Notes: generated by a model not told the origin, from the letters alone. A stretch of 64,000 bases of DNA from Brevibacillus antibioticus (GCF_005217615.1 NZ_SZNK01000001.1:1383501-1447500); one strand, 5' to 3'. Positions 7,714 through 15,742 are shown, counted from the first letter of the stretch. A program made the numbers and translations.

Positions 7714-8169
7714 ATGTTGAGAGGCAAATTTAAAAATACGCTGCTATGTGCTGTTGCTGTTTCCGCTTTAACCGTTGGTACTCAAGCTGCATTTGCAAGT
7801 GATGGCACACAGAATTCGATCCAGAAACGAAATCAAGAGAAAGTCCAAGCCAATGCCCAAGGGCAGGTTCTTCACTCGTTTGATATTTCTAGAGTAGATC
7901 GCTGGCATAGCTCTGGTCCGTTCACTCTTAACTCAACTAAGTCAGTTAAGCTAAAAGTCCTTACGGCGAATATATATTGGTCTCCAGTGACTCCATATTC
8001 AGAAGTTAGTATAGTTAGACAGGGTGACGGCAAACGCGTGACCATGTCGATTTATGCAAGGGATTATAAGGAAGAGGATTTTGTTCTTGAGGCTGGTACG
8101 TATTCCTTAGAGTTTCTAAACCACACTAGTATGCCGGTTTATATGAGGGGATCCGTAATGGAAAATTAA
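7714..8169 (+). CDS. Secreted hypothetical protein, 151 residues
   Basis: A typical Sec signal peptide covers residues 1 to about 28 (basic MLRGKFK, hydrophobic core, cleavage near AFA-SDG). The mature part starts with a polar Gln/Asn/Lys-rich linker and then shows alternating strands with motifs such as WHSSGPFTLN and EAGTYSLEFLNH, like a small beta-sandwich (jelly-roll) module. A GGGAGTGG site precedes the ATG. No Cys or catalytic motif is seen and I do not recognise the family. The gene has no close partner. Confidence 0.7.
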   Translation: MLRGKFKNTLLCAVAVSALTVGTQAAFASDGTQNSIQKRNQEKVQANAQGQVLHSFDISRVDRWHSSGPFTLNSTKSVKLKVLTANIYWSPVTPYSEVSIVRQGDGKRVTMSIYARDYKEEDFVLEAGTYSLEFLNHTSMPVYMRGSVMEN

Positions 8170-8218
8170 TTTTTTTCAATAAGAACAATATGGACGTGGG
8201 TGAGATGTAGTGCGCTAG

Positions 8219-8350
8219 TATGTCGACATAGTAACCGGAGAAGTACTCTACTCAGAGGAAGTTTTGCGCCGACCAGACGAGATTGTAAAAGTATTTCGTC
8301 CAAGTGGCCGCAACTCAAAATTCGTGAAGATGAAAGCCGTCACTCCCTGA
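8219..8350 (+). pseudogene. Coding fragment without a start
   Basis: From an in-frame TAG at 8216-8218 the frame reads YVDIVTGEVLYSEEVLRRPD and continues to a TGA at 8348-8350, with a natural protein composition and no ATG. It looks like the C-terminal end of a small phage- or plasmid-type protein that has lost its start. Confidence 0.35.
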
Positions 8351-8388
8351 GGCTGGCTTTTTGTTGAAGATCGCTCCATATGCCAGCG

Positions 8389-8511
8389 ATGGAACCAACT
8401 AATCAATTGTATTCTCTCGACGGGAAGACAGCTGAAGTGTGGCTCCTCCACCTACTCAGCCTGGAGATCACAGAGGCAGGCGAAGACACAATTTGGGAGA
8501 AAGAGGAGTGA
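8389..8511 (+). CDS. Small hypothetical protein or fragment, 40 residues
   Basis: The frame MEPTNQLYSLDGKTAEVWLL ends in a very acidic tail (DTIWEKEE). There is no clear ribosome binding site. The strongly amphipathic central part suggests a real coding origin; neighbouring frames are broken, so it may be part of a decayed gene. Confidence 0.3.
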   Translation: MEPTNQLYSLDGKTAEVWLLHLLSLEITEAGEDTIWEKEE

Positions 8512-8616
8512 ATCAATGCAAAAATGGGAGCCTGAAGGTTGAGCAAGCAAAAAATGGTGACAAGGAATCGCAGCGCATCACTGATGCGGACTTGTATATT
8601 ATCGTAGTCTATCAGA

Positions 8617-8934
8617 ATGGTGGACGAGATAGTAACGAGTTCACTTACAAAAATGGAAAAAAAGCTTGCAGAAGTGCCAGTAGCCAAGGTGTCGATGTGG
8701 GACAGCCGTTCAATACGATCATTTATTTTTGCGGTAGATATGGATATTGGAGATTCAGTCGAATTTGAAGCAATCGATGACTACTCTAGAGGCATCGTGG
8801 ATGCGATGGAGGATTTCAAAGAAAGGGACGGCAGTGATGGCTTTAAAATCGGAGTATATGGGAGTTACTATGTAGTGAAGTACGTCGATGAAAATGTAAG
8901 CGGGGCTACTTGCTTTTGGCAGACTAGCGGTTAA
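8617..8934 (+). CDS. Hypothetical protein, about 105 residues, start uncertain
   Basis: The C-terminal two thirds read like a real protein (AVDMDIGDSVEFEAIDDY, DGFKIGVYGSYYVVKYVDE), with acidic character. The ATG has no convincing ribosome binding site, and coding-like sequence in another frame immediately upstream (DADLYIIVVYQNGG) suggests that a frameshift has split a longer gene. A strong terminator follows at 8992. No family is recognised. Confidence 0.45.
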   Translation: MVDEIVTSSLTKMEKKLAEVPVAKVSMWDSRSIRSFIFAVDMDIGDSVEFEAIDDYSRGIVDAMEDFKERDGSDGFKIGVYGSYYVVKYVDENVSGATCFWQTSG

Positions 8935-8991
8935 CTTTAACGATTCAAATGGTCGCGCTAGTGGATTCAAAGTCTAGCAAAAAATTAGATA

Positions 8992-9036
8992 ACAAGCATC
9001 CTGTTCCACTGATGAGGTGGAACAGGATACTTGTTT
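8992..9036 (+). terminator. Strong terminator
   Basis: Long stems (AAGCATCCTGTTCCAC with GTGGAACAGGATACTT, one mismatch) enclose TGATGA. Only a short T-rich run follows (TTGTTTCT). It would end the unit of the gene at 8617-8934. Confidence 0.75.
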
Positions 9037-9087
9037 CTCATGCAAAAGTAACGATGTGAGTGGGGGGGCGACCACATTCACCAGTTG

Positions 9088-9639
9088 TTATTTGGTGAGG
9101 GGTTGAAGGGAAGCTGCCATTTCTTCAACAGATTGTGTAATTTTAAAAGGTTTTTTGAATTCCGATTCTGCAATTCGAATAAAAGTAGATTCCATTTTGA
9201 AATATAGCCCTGCCGAAGCGGCCTCGACATTATCTCTGCTGTTAGAGAACGAGATCCATTTGGCAGGGATATCTTTTATTTTCGTCTCTTTCTCTTCGAT
9301 AATAACCCCGTCTAATAAAACTTCTTCTGGTGACTCTGTAATTTGCAAGTAATATCCTTCTCCTTCACCACTAAAAACTAGACGGAAATAAAATACATCA
9401 CCCGTACTCACTACCACTTTCATTAGCTTCTGCCCTTTTCTTACAAAAGAAGGAATATACACCTTCTCGACCCCTGTTTTCTCAGCGGCCTCCCAAATCT
9501 CTGTTTTCTGCTGATCAGTCAAGACCAAAGCCTCATATCCTTCAGGGATGGACGGGTTCGTTGCGTTTTGATTGCCTTGCGTACAACCGGTGATGAAGAT
9601 GACGCAACTGAGCAGAAAAACAAGGAAATACCTGATCAT
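9088..9639 (-). CDS. Lipoprotein, hypothetical, 183 residues
   Basis: A lipoprotein signal peptide ends in the lipobox ITGC with Cys19. The mature protein has a strand-rich domain (MKVVVSTGDVFYFRLVFSG, GYYLQITESPEEV) that resembles the DUF4367 type found in sigma/anti-sigma contexts, but this is a weak match. The start is the second ATG, at 9639, because GGAGGA directly abuts the first ATG at 9645 and lies six bases before the second. It is divergent from the YolD-like gene. It probably sits on the outside of the membrane. Confidence 0.7.
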   Translation of the reverse strand: MIRYFLVFLLSCVIFITGCTQGNQNATNPSIPEGYEALVLTDQQKTEIWEAAEKTGVEKVYIPSFVRKGQKLMKVVVSTGDVFYFRLVFSGEGEGYYLQITESPEEVLLDGVIIEEKETKIKDIPAKWISFSNSRDNVEAASAGLYFKMESTFIRIAESEFKKPFKITQSVEEMAASLQPLTK

Positions 9640-9672
9640 GTTCATTCCTCCAATCTTGAATTTGATTAATGA

Positions 9673-9918
9673 ATGCAGTTATCTGATTCAGCGCGTGCGG
9701 ATTATGCGATTACAATAACATGGTGGAAGCAAGTAAAAGGCAACCTGGGAACCACATGCACGATGTGGGGTGTTGTTAAGTGGATCGATCAGAACGGCAG
9801 GAGAATTAAGCTTGTGACTGATGAAGATAGCCAATGGATATCGATGGATCACATAACAAGCTTAGTGAGGAGAAAGCCCAAAAAACGACATGCCAGAATG
9901 CATTCAAGAAATAGCTAA
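9673..9918 (+). CDS. YolD-like protein, probably N-terminally truncated
   Basis: Residues 10 to about 60 fit the C-terminal half of the YolD family: ITITWWKQVKGN, GVVKWIDQNGRRIKLV and WISMDHITSL, a small beta-barrel-like domain. YolD proteins are about 100-115 residues and begin with a conserved DRGxxKWxPF region that is missing here. They often accompany Y-family polymerases (UvrX type) in prophages; none is present. There is no convincing ribosome binding site, so this may be the 3' part of a broken gene. The last codons and terminator are duplicated at the left edge of the window. Confidence 0.5.
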   Translation: MQLSDSARADYAITITWWKQVKGNLGTTCTMWGVVKWIDQNGRRIKLVTDEDSQWISMDHITSLVRRKPKKRHARMHSRNS

Positions 9919-9948
9919 CCCATCTCTTTTTTAAGGAGACGGGTTCTT
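9909..9948. repeat. Direct repeat, copy 2 (gene end plus terminator)
   Basis: Partner of 5-44. It includes the last codons Asn-Ser-stop of the YolD-like gene and a hairpin (AACCCATCTC with GGAGACGGGTT). It could be a duplication footprint or simply a pair of paralogous gene ends. Confidence 0.6.
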
Positions 9949-10068
9949 GCTATGAAATGATTTGTTGTATCAGGAATCTGCGGGTACACAAAACGTACAC
10001 CTTATTTGACCAGGATTTCAGAAAGTGAAAACTTTAATTCCCTATTTAAGCAGTATACGTACATAAGT

Positions 10069-10761
10069 TTACTTTGTATCGACCGGTTTCATATCGATCA
10101 TCTCTAAAATTTCATCATAAGTCATTTTTTTAATCACATTGTAGTCAAGTGCCCTAAAAATAAATTCACGACGTAATTCCTCTTGTTCATTTTTAGGCTC
10201 AGGAAGATTTTCTCCAGTAGCTATCGTGTTAAAACGAGGATTAAAAATTTCCATATTGTCGTCTGCATGAAGTTCTACCCAAATCTCTTTCGATGAGCCG
10301 TCATTTAGTGTGAGAAGGTAACATGCTTTTACGAGATAACCGTAATTATCGGTGTTTCTTTCAGCCATAATATTCTTTACATGTACTTCCTTTGCGGGAA
10401 GAATGCCTTTTTTCTGCATTTCCAAGTATGTTGCGATCTCTTTATGGGTTGTAGATAGTTCTTTCTTTACTCGTTCTTTTTCGTCTGGACGTAGATTCCA
10501 AGTGAGATAAAAATAAGTATTCCATAAATCCTCTTCATTCTTTTGTGTAAATAAATGATGCCATTCATTCGCTAGTATTTCCGTCATTCGACTTAAGGTA
10601 GTGTCGTGGTTCTCTAATCGATCAAGAATTTCTAGCTTTTTATTATAGTCTACAGATTGAGGGTAGGGACTTGCTGGCATGGATGACGCACTGTTACTAG
10701 TAGTACAGCCAGCTATTGAAACGACAGAAAGCAACAAGAATACTTTTAACTTTTTGTACAT
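10069..10761 (-). CDS. Lipoprotein, hypothetical, 230 residues
   Basis: The signal peptide MYKKLKVFLLLSVV ends in the lipobox SIAGC (Cys19). The mature part begins with a Ser-rich linker and is then helical and charged up to about residue 120, followed by a strand-rich part (YLVKACYLLTLNDGSSKEIW). The start is ATG 10761, with AAGGTGGGG about seven bases upstream; the GTG 12 bases earlier overlaps that site. The family is not recognised. It stands alone. Confidence 0.7.
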   Translation of the reverse strand: MYKKLKVFLLLSVVSIAGCTTSNSASSMPASPYPQSVDYNKKLEILDRLENHDTTLSRMTEILANEWHHLFTQKNEEDLWNTYFYLTWNLRPDEKERVKKELSTTHKEIATYLEMQKKGILPAKEVHVKNIMAERNTDNYGYLVKACYLLTLNDGSSKEIWVELHADDNMEIFNPRFNTIATGENLPEPKNEQEELRREFIFRALDYNVIKKMTYDEILEMIDMKPVDTK

Positions 10762-10863
10762 GTGAATCCCCACCTTTTACAAGAATAATATCTAAATTGA
10801 TTGACGATTAATTGAATGGTGAATATAACCCCAACATCAATAATATACTATATATGATAGTAA

Positions 10864-11197
10864 ATGGAAATCAACTTACCCCATGCTAAATTAACTGCCT
10901 TGCCATGCCTAAATATATCTCTAAATGAAATTACATATATAAATCTATTTGATAATAATTTCACAAAAGTTCCAAAAGAGATCTATAAAATGACCAATCT
11001 AAAGGTACTAAATATTTCTGCTAATGAGATTGGGGAAATTCCTGCTAGTATAAAAATTTAATAGAACTTAAAATGATGGACTTAGGACACAATCAGATTG
11101 AGACAGTTCCATCAGAAATTAGGAGCCTAGGCAATTACCAAAAGAAATTGGTAAATTAACCAACCTGAGAGTTTTAGCATGTTCATTTGTAGACTAA
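10864..11197 (+). pseudogene. Leucine-rich repeat protein, broken by two frameshifts
   Basis: Three frames join into successive LRR units: first LTALP, ITYINLFDNNFTKVPKEIYK and NLKVLNISANEIGEIP; then, after a shift in the A5 run at about 11053-11057, LIELKMMDLGHNQIETVPSEI; then, after a second shift near 11130, QLPKEIGKLTNLRVL, before a stop. Restoring one A would rejoin the first two parts. No ribosome binding site is visible before the ATG, so the N-terminus may also be lost. Confidence 0.7.
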
Positions 11198-11500
11198 CTA
11201 TCATTAAAAGATAGAGGGGAAAATAGTCAATATTTTTTATTGACTACAAATCCGAATACTATGCCGTTTGGAAGAAGCGATTGACCGATGATCCGGCAGT
11301 TGCTGAATGAATTACCCTGGCTGATGTTTGCGATGACTGGATCGTGTAACAGAAAAAATCGACAATGTTTGGCTTAGTTTTTGTATCCTGAATGTCAGGG
11401 TAATCACTGCCGCCTTGAGGCAATAGTAACCACTTTGGTAGGAATTTTGAACTGTTTGGAGAATATGATTTATGAATGATTTCTATAAGGGGATGTTAAT
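11198..11500. other. Intergenic stretch
   Basis: AT-rich DNA between the LRR remnant and the PH-domain gene. Nothing coding is convincing. An AAGGGG site at about 11487 serves the following gene. Confidence 0.4.
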
Positions 11501-11878
11501 GTGGGTTTATTAGACGGTCTAATGGGTAACGCTTCGGAAGTTAACATTGCAGATGTTCAAAATGAATATGCTCAAATCTTAGCGAACAATGAGAGAATAG
11601 AAAAGGCGTACAAATTAATTCGCGATATGTTCATCTTCACAAACAAGCGGTTAATACTAGTTGATAAGCAAGGCATTACTGGTAGAAAGACAGAGTACCA
11701 TTCCATTCCTTATAAAAGCATTAATCATTTTAGTATTGAAACAGCTGGAAATTTTGATTTGGATGCGGAATTGAAAATTTGGCTTTCTGGAAGTGCAGTA
11801 CCGATCCAAAAACAATTTAACAAAAACTTGAATATTTACAAGATACAGAGCGTATTGGCCGAGTACATTTTGGATTAG
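11501..11878 (+). CDS. Bacterial PH domain protein (bPH_1 type)
   Basis: The 125 residues fit the small bacterial PH-domain family PF08000: an N-terminal helix (MGLLDGLMGNASEV), then strands FIFTNKRLILVDKQG, KTEYHSIPYKSINHFSIETAG and a helix at the end. TNKRLIL and a final helical segment are characteristic. The start is a GTG with AAGGGG about eight bases upstream. The role of the family is not established; the fold suggests binding to lipids, peptides or a membrane partner. It forms its own unit with a terminator 13 bases after the stop. Confidence 0.8.
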   Translation: MGLLDGLMGNASEVNIADVQNEYAQILANNERIEKAYKLIRDMFIFTNKRLILVDKQGITGRKTEYHSIPYKSINHFSIETAGNFDLDAELKIWLSGSAVPIQKQFNKNLNIYKIQSVLAEYILD

Positions 11879-11890
11879 TCTCGCTTGATA

Positions 11891-11924
11891 AAAAGCCTTC
11901 CTTCAAATTCTGGGGAGGGCTTTT
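11891..11924 (+). terminator. Terminator of the PH-domain gene
   Basis: Stems AAAAGCCTTCCT and GGGAGGGCTTTT with an interrupted middle, followed by TTTTATTGATTTTTTT. Confidence 0.8.
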
Positions 11925-11953
11925 ATTGATTTTTTTGGTATAAATTAGTGAGA

Positions 11954-12175
11954 ATGTTTAACAAAAATGAGGAAGTGGATTTTTTCGAACACTTCCAAAA
12001 AAGTTCATTGTAGCAAAAACGCGAAGCTGCGGCATAAATTGTTGAAGAGAACAAAAGAGTAAGGAAGAAACTACAAAGAATAAATTCTAGGACAGTATGA
12101 AGGTTACGGAATATGAAATCTAGTGTAACTCTCTTGGGGATAAGGCGTACGACTTAATCTGTGCAGATGAGTCTG
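11954..12175 (+). pseudogene. Possible remnant of a DUF47 (PhoU-like) gene
   Basis: The frame starts MFNKNEEVDFFEHF, like the start of DUF47 proteins (MFxKKxxFFExF). It stops after 18 residues, and downstream fragments in changing frames read VRKKLQRIN, MKVTEYE and LGDKAYDLI, in the order of the family's YE-x-x-GD-x3-h-x-I region. Several stops and shifts make it non-functional. The match rests on short motifs. Confidence 0.35.
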
Positions 12176-12293
12176 CGCTATTTTTCTTTTGGCAAGAGAA
12201 GGTGTGTATACCTATATATACTTATAGTAAATATCGAGCGGATAACCTACTATATTGATGACCACTTTTTTATTCACGTATTACTTCTTGTGT

Positions 12294-12332
12294 ACCCCAA
12301 TTTGCTTAAAGCAGTTGGGGGCTTTTTTTTCT
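12294..12332 (+). terminator. Terminator
   Basis: Stems CCCCAA and TTGGGG around an inner hairpin (TTTGCTTAAAGC) are followed by eight T. It may be the original end of the decayed gene before it. Confidence 0.7.
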
Positions 12333-12349
12333 ATGTGACCTAAGGCTAT

Positions 12350-12719
12350 GTTAAACTTTGTTGCTCGCCGGTGCATTTTGATTCATTCCAAGTAATATGC
12401 CCAGCCATTCAAATTCCTGATGGTATGGTTGTCTTAACGTATCGATCTCTCGTTCCAATATTGCTCCTATGGTTCCGCGTGAAGTAGGGAAGCCAAGGTA
12501 CCCGACGTATGCCCGTAGGCTGCAGGCAAGCAGGTTGCCAAGCGGCTCTGGCCATTGAGTGAAGAACTCACTGGAGTTCGTTTTACCATTTGAGCTGTTC
12601 GACATCGAGATACAGAAAGAAGGCACATTACGACCACTACCGTTATTATGAAAGAAGTTGTTCGGCCCATTCACCACACGGTTCTCCGGCAGTTTCCCAT
12701 TGTGTTTAAATGGTTTCGT
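12350..12719 (-). pseudogene. Coding-like leftward remnant
   Basis: Leftward frames show pieces of protein-like sequence: a signal-like MGRTTSFIITVVVVMCLLSV near 12670 and, in another frame, GAILEREIDTLRQPYHQEFE near 12450. No single frame carries both and no family is recognised. I read this as a broken gene for an exported protein. Confidence 0.3.
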
Positions 12720-13200
12720 TATTCATCAAGAACTGTGAAGACAAAGAGCAGCATGCTTCGTTCACCAGTATTTGTCGGCTTTACCCTTTCAGCATAGTCA
12801 GCGTCTTCAAAAATTTGAGGCACCTGTACTTCGGATGCAGTTAATTCAAATTCCTTCTCGAGACCACTGATCATTTTAATTACAAGAAGTGAGTGATCTC
12901 CAGTTGGCTTGGGTTTTGGATCAGAACCTGGATCGTTTGTTTTTTCTCCATCATTTCCATTTCGTCGAATCCCATATAAATGCCATCATTACTGGCTGTT
13001 ATATGAATGCGATATAAACTGTATGTATTTGTGTTAGCGAACGTAAACTTCCTTATCCACTAAAATCCAAAGAACACTGTCCAGCCAATAATGTGTTCGA
13101 GAGGCATGCCAGATGCTCGTAGTTCTACCATGTCCGAGGGTCCAGTCGTTTTCCCTGAAGTTTTGTGACGATGAATTGATCGCCATGAATCTCATTATCA
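12720..13200 (-). pseudogene. Remnant of a surface or exported protein gene
   Basis: On the minus strand several frames together give HGDQFIVTKLQ, then ASGMPLEHIIGWTVFFGF, FANTNTYSLYRIHITASNDG and finally, after a Asp/Pro/Lys linker (NDPGSDPKPKP), TGDHSLLVIKMISGLEKEF ... NTGERSMLLFVFTVLDE-stop. A beta-sandwich domain, a linker and another strand-rich domain are suggested. At least two shifts and one in-frame stop break it. Confidence 0.5.
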
Positions 13201-13325
13201 TTCAAAGACTAATCACACGATTTGAAAAATGGCGGGGCTTGTGTGGATGAGTGAGTGAAGAAGGAGTGAAAGTGGCAGAAATGTTAAAATGTTAACTGGA
13301 TACGTTAGTAGACTAAAAAGAAAAA

Positions 13326-13369
13326 GGGGTTGTCCTTAAAGTCGAGAGACAATGGGACAACCTTTTTTC
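13326..13369 (+). terminator. Terminator-like hairpin
   Basis: Stems AGGGGTTGTCC and GGGACAACCTTT with a 20-base middle and seven T. It isolates the Fur-regulated gene from upstream transcription. Confidence 0.75.
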
Positions 13370-13399
13370 TTTATATATCCAAAAAAAGTATAAAAATTA

Positions 13400-13447
13400 T
13401 TGACATGAGAGCTCAAATATGTGATTATCTACTCTGTCACTTATAAT
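13400..13447 (+). promoter_or_regulatory. Promoter of the iron-siderophore binding protein gene
   Basis: TTGACA at 13400-13405 is a perfect -35 and GATTAT 17 bases later a weak -10. A perfect TATAAT at 13442-13447 overlaps the start of the Fur box and could be the -10 of a second promoter with a poor -35. Confidence 0.5.
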
Positions 13448-13461
13448 GATAATCATTATCA
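13447..13461. promoter_or_regulatory. Fur box (perfect 7-1-7)
   Basis: TGATAATCATTATCA is an exact 7-1-7 palindrome of the Bacillus Fur consensus TGATAATNATTATCA. It overlaps the -10 element and lies 46 bases before the start codon, so iron-loaded Fur should repress the gene. Confidence 0.9.
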
Positions 13462-13506
13462 AAAACACACCACACTAAACATCACGTGACAAGGAGAAAT
13501 GAACAC

Positions 13507-14454
13507 ATGAAAAAAGGAACACGAATCGTACTGGCCTGCTTGGTCGCAGTAGTTACTGCCGTATCGGCGGGTTGTGGAAGCAGCCAAACGGCTTCGGAAG
13601 CACCGAAGAAGTCTGAGACACGCGTAGTCAAGCATCTGATGGGGGAAGTGACGATCCCGGCGGAACCAAAGCGAATTGCAGACGTATCCGGAGCAGCGGA
13701 GGAGCTTTTAATTTTAGGTCACAAGCCGGTTGCTACGGCCAATACATACAAGACAAAAATCATGTCCCACGTAGCGGATAAGCTGACAGATGTAAAACCA
13801 GTTGGCTGGATGTGGGATGACTCCATCAATCTAGAAGCAGTGGTAGAAACAAAGCCAGACCTAATTATTATGAATAACCGCCAGCAAAAGATGTACGAGC
13901 AACTGTCCAAAATTGCGCCGACTGTCGTTCTGGAGACAGACCTGGACAAATGGCGTGATAAGTTTAAAGAAATCGGCCGCCTATTTGGACAAGAAGAGGA
14001 CGTGAACAAATGGCTGGCTGGGTATGACGAGAAGACGAAAGGAATGCGCGAGCAACTCAAGCAAGCGTACGGCGACGAGACCTTTATGTTCCTGGCGGTA
14101 ACGCCAAAATTGTTCCGTGTGTACGGGAACTATGGATATGCAGATATCTTGTTCACTGACCTTGGCCTGAAGCCGGCAGCCGGAACACCTACTGATAAAA
14201 CAATGGAAATGATCGAGCTGGAAGGACTGACGAATTTTCAGCCAGACCATATGTTCCTCGTCAATTTCGGCGGAAAAGCGGATGATGTATACGCAGAGCT
14301 GAAGAAGAGCCCAGTATGGAAGAGCAACAAAGCAGTTCAACAGGGTCATCTCTATGAGGTTACCAATGAAACATTCAACATCAAAGCTTTTGGCCCAATT
14401 GGAAAAGAAATGCTCCTAGAGGAGATTGGTAGCATGTTGTTGAAAAAGCAATAA
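13507..14454 (+). CDS. Iron-siderophore ABC transporter substrate-binding lipoprotein
   Basis: The 315-residue protein has a lipobox (VSAGC, Cys23) and the class III periplasmic-binding fold of the FecB/FhuD family: VTIPAEPKRIADVSG, a helical backbone, PDLIIMNN, and the second lobe with GLKPAAG and FQPDHMFLVNFGG. It should capture ferric siderophores at the membrane and hand them to a FecCD-type permease. No permease or ATPase gene is adjacent, so it must use a transporter encoded elsewhere. The start is ATG 13507 with AAGGAG about ten bases before. The perfect Fur box upstream supports iron control. Confidence 0.9.
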   Translation: MKKGTRIVLACLVAVVTAVSAGCGSSQTASEAPKKSETRVVKHLMGEVTIPAEPKRIADVSGAAEELLILGHKPVATANTYKTKIMSHVADKLTDVKPVGWMWDDSINLEAVVETKPDLIIMNNRQQKMYEQLSKIAPTVVLETDLDKWRDKFKEIGRLFGQEEDVNKWLAGYDEKTKGMREQLKQAYGDETFMFLAVTPKLFRVYGNYGYADILFTDLGLKPAAGTPTDKTMEMIELEGLTNFQPDHMFLVNFGGKADDVYAELKKSPVWKSNKAVQQGHLYEVTNETFNIKAFGPIGKEMLLEEIGSMLLKKQ

Positions 14455-14760
14455 CCATGCGATCGTCATAAAAGCTGGGGCTGTCCGAAAACTCAGTTTC
14501 GACTTCTCATTGTGAGGAAAAATGATTTCTTAACGTGGACTTGATAACGGTATATATTGCGGTTATGGGCCTGAGGATCTAACCTTTCAAAAGTGCGCCT
14601 AGCCACTTTTCTTTAAGCCAATTAGAACAAATACGGGAGTAGAAGCTGGGAGAAACGAGATGTTTTTTCCAGCTTTCTTTCTTTTTTGGGACCTGTTCGA
14701 CGGTTTACTGTTCAACCTTTCGTGAACCTCGTAAAATGTACGAAAGTGCTAAACGCCATA
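14455..14760. other. Intergenic stretch
   Basis: No gene. A string near 14475 (GGGGCTGTCCGAAAACTCAG) resembles the termini of some IS elements, but no matching end or transposase is found. A hairpin (GAAGCTGGGA...TTTCCAGCTTTC) lies at about 14642-14688. Confidence 0.35.
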
Positions 14761-14798
14761 AAAAAAGCCATTTACAAAACGCACGTTTGTAAAATGGC
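14761..14798 (-). terminator. Terminator of the leftward exported-protein gene
   Basis: On the minus strand GGCCATTTTACAAA and TTTTGTAAATGGC form a long stem with a short loop, followed by TTTTTTT. It lies 20 bases after the stop at 14818. Confidence 0.85.
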
Positions 14799-14817
14799 CC
14801 CGGAAAATGTAACTATC

Positions 14818-15324
14818 TTATTTTAGAAGTACGAAAGATTCATTTATTTTCAAATCACCATATAGTTGATCAAACAGCTTGCCGTCTTCAGATTGGGAAT
14901 CAAACGGATTGGACTGTGGCGTCGTATAGACATACACCATGTCATTTGATTCTGCAATAGATGTTCCTACTGGCGGCCCTTCTTCGTTAGAGAGGCGAGT
15001 CCAATCCGTTTTCGTCAAAACGGAGATCATTAGAAGCGTTTCAGAGCCTTGTCCATCTTTCGTAGTATAATCGAATTGCACTACATGCTTGGCTGATGGC
15101 AGAATTTTGTCCGCATCTACACCTGCATATTGGTTCACCTTGTAATGCCCCTTCCAAGAAGTTGGCGGCGTAAAGCTGAAATTTGCTTGAGAGTTAGTGT
15201 AAAGCTCAGTTTTTTGGCTTTCCTGTGCTACAGGCTGTATGGAGCCATTGTTAACAGCGAGGATGATGCCGATCACTACGACGGATGTCAGTATGGTGCC
15301 GACGATGATTTTTTTGACATTCAT
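14818..15324 (-). CDS. Membrane-anchored or exported hypothetical protein, 168 residues
   Basis: The start is ATG 15324 (MNVKKIIVGTILTSVVV), with AAAGAGGAA nine bases upstream; longer frames lack a site. Residues 5-24 form a hydrophobic anchor or signal peptide without a lipobox. The outer part contains ANFSFTPPTSWKGHYKV, KHVVQFDYTTKDG and ETLLMISVLTK, the pattern of small PsbP/DUF-type domains attached to the outside of the membrane. The family is not identified. Confidence 0.7.
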   Translation of the reverse strand: MNVKKIIVGTILTSVVVIGIILAVNNGSIQPVAQESQKTELYTNSQANFSFTPPTSWKGHYKVNQYAGVDADKILPSAKHVVQFDYTTKDGQGSETLLMISVLTKTDWTRLSNEEGPPVGTSIAESNDMVYVYTTPQSNPFDSQSEDGKLFDQLYGDLKINESFVLLK

Positions 15325-15445
15325 GTTGGTTTCCTCTTTCTTTGTATAAGGGGTATAGTTGTTTATTAGGATATTATAAACGAAAAACATAAGAAGATCG
15401 TTACAGAAAAGAGACATTTTTCTATTCCATAAAATCTACTCAGTT

Positions 15446-15550
15446 TTACTGAATCGTATAAGTAGCAGCGATTACATTTTGATCCTGATAAGAGTAGGGC
15501 GCTTGAAATTGTACGTAGCGATACCCATCCACATCTAGGGGATAGGCTTT
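15446..15550 (-). pseudogene. C-terminal fragment of an exported protein
   Basis: Leftward codons read YPLDVDGYRYVQFQAPYSYQ and end AATYTIQ-stop, a strand-rich end of a surface protein. No start or upstream part is present; the sequence joins directly to the GNAT fragment on the other strand. Confidence 0.45.
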
Positions 15551-15559
15551 TCGTTTTTA

Positions 15560-15742
15560 AAGGCTGGAATCGAATTCGCCAAACAGCAATTTGAACCCAA
15601 ATATCTACGATTAAGTGTTGCTCGCTTTAATCGTAGAGCAATCAAAGTTTATACTAGAACGAGATTTAAAGAAACGGCCTCATTCGTAAACAACGGGACC
15701 CCCGCTATTGTGATGACGATGGAAGTGAAAAGTGTAAAATAA
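15560..15742 (+). pseudogene. C-terminal fragment of a GNAT acetyltransferase
   Basis: Codons 15560-15742 read AGIEFAKQQFEPKYLRLSVA, then RFNRRAIKVYTRTRFKETA and FVNNGTPAIVMTMEVKSVK-stop. This matches the last third of GNAT enzymes (typical form LRLSVxxFNxRAIKVYxxxGF). The N-terminal two thirds, with the acetyl-CoA site, are missing and a terminator follows. Confidence 0.65.

Noticed and set aside
12161-12343. Rightward 60-codon frame
   Set aside because: It has no ribosome binding site and runs across a terminator; its sequence is hydrophobic and irregular.
14475-14700. Possible IS end (GGGGCTGTCC...) with a GGGACC string downstream
   Set aside because: The ends are not inverted repeats of each other and no transposase is between them.
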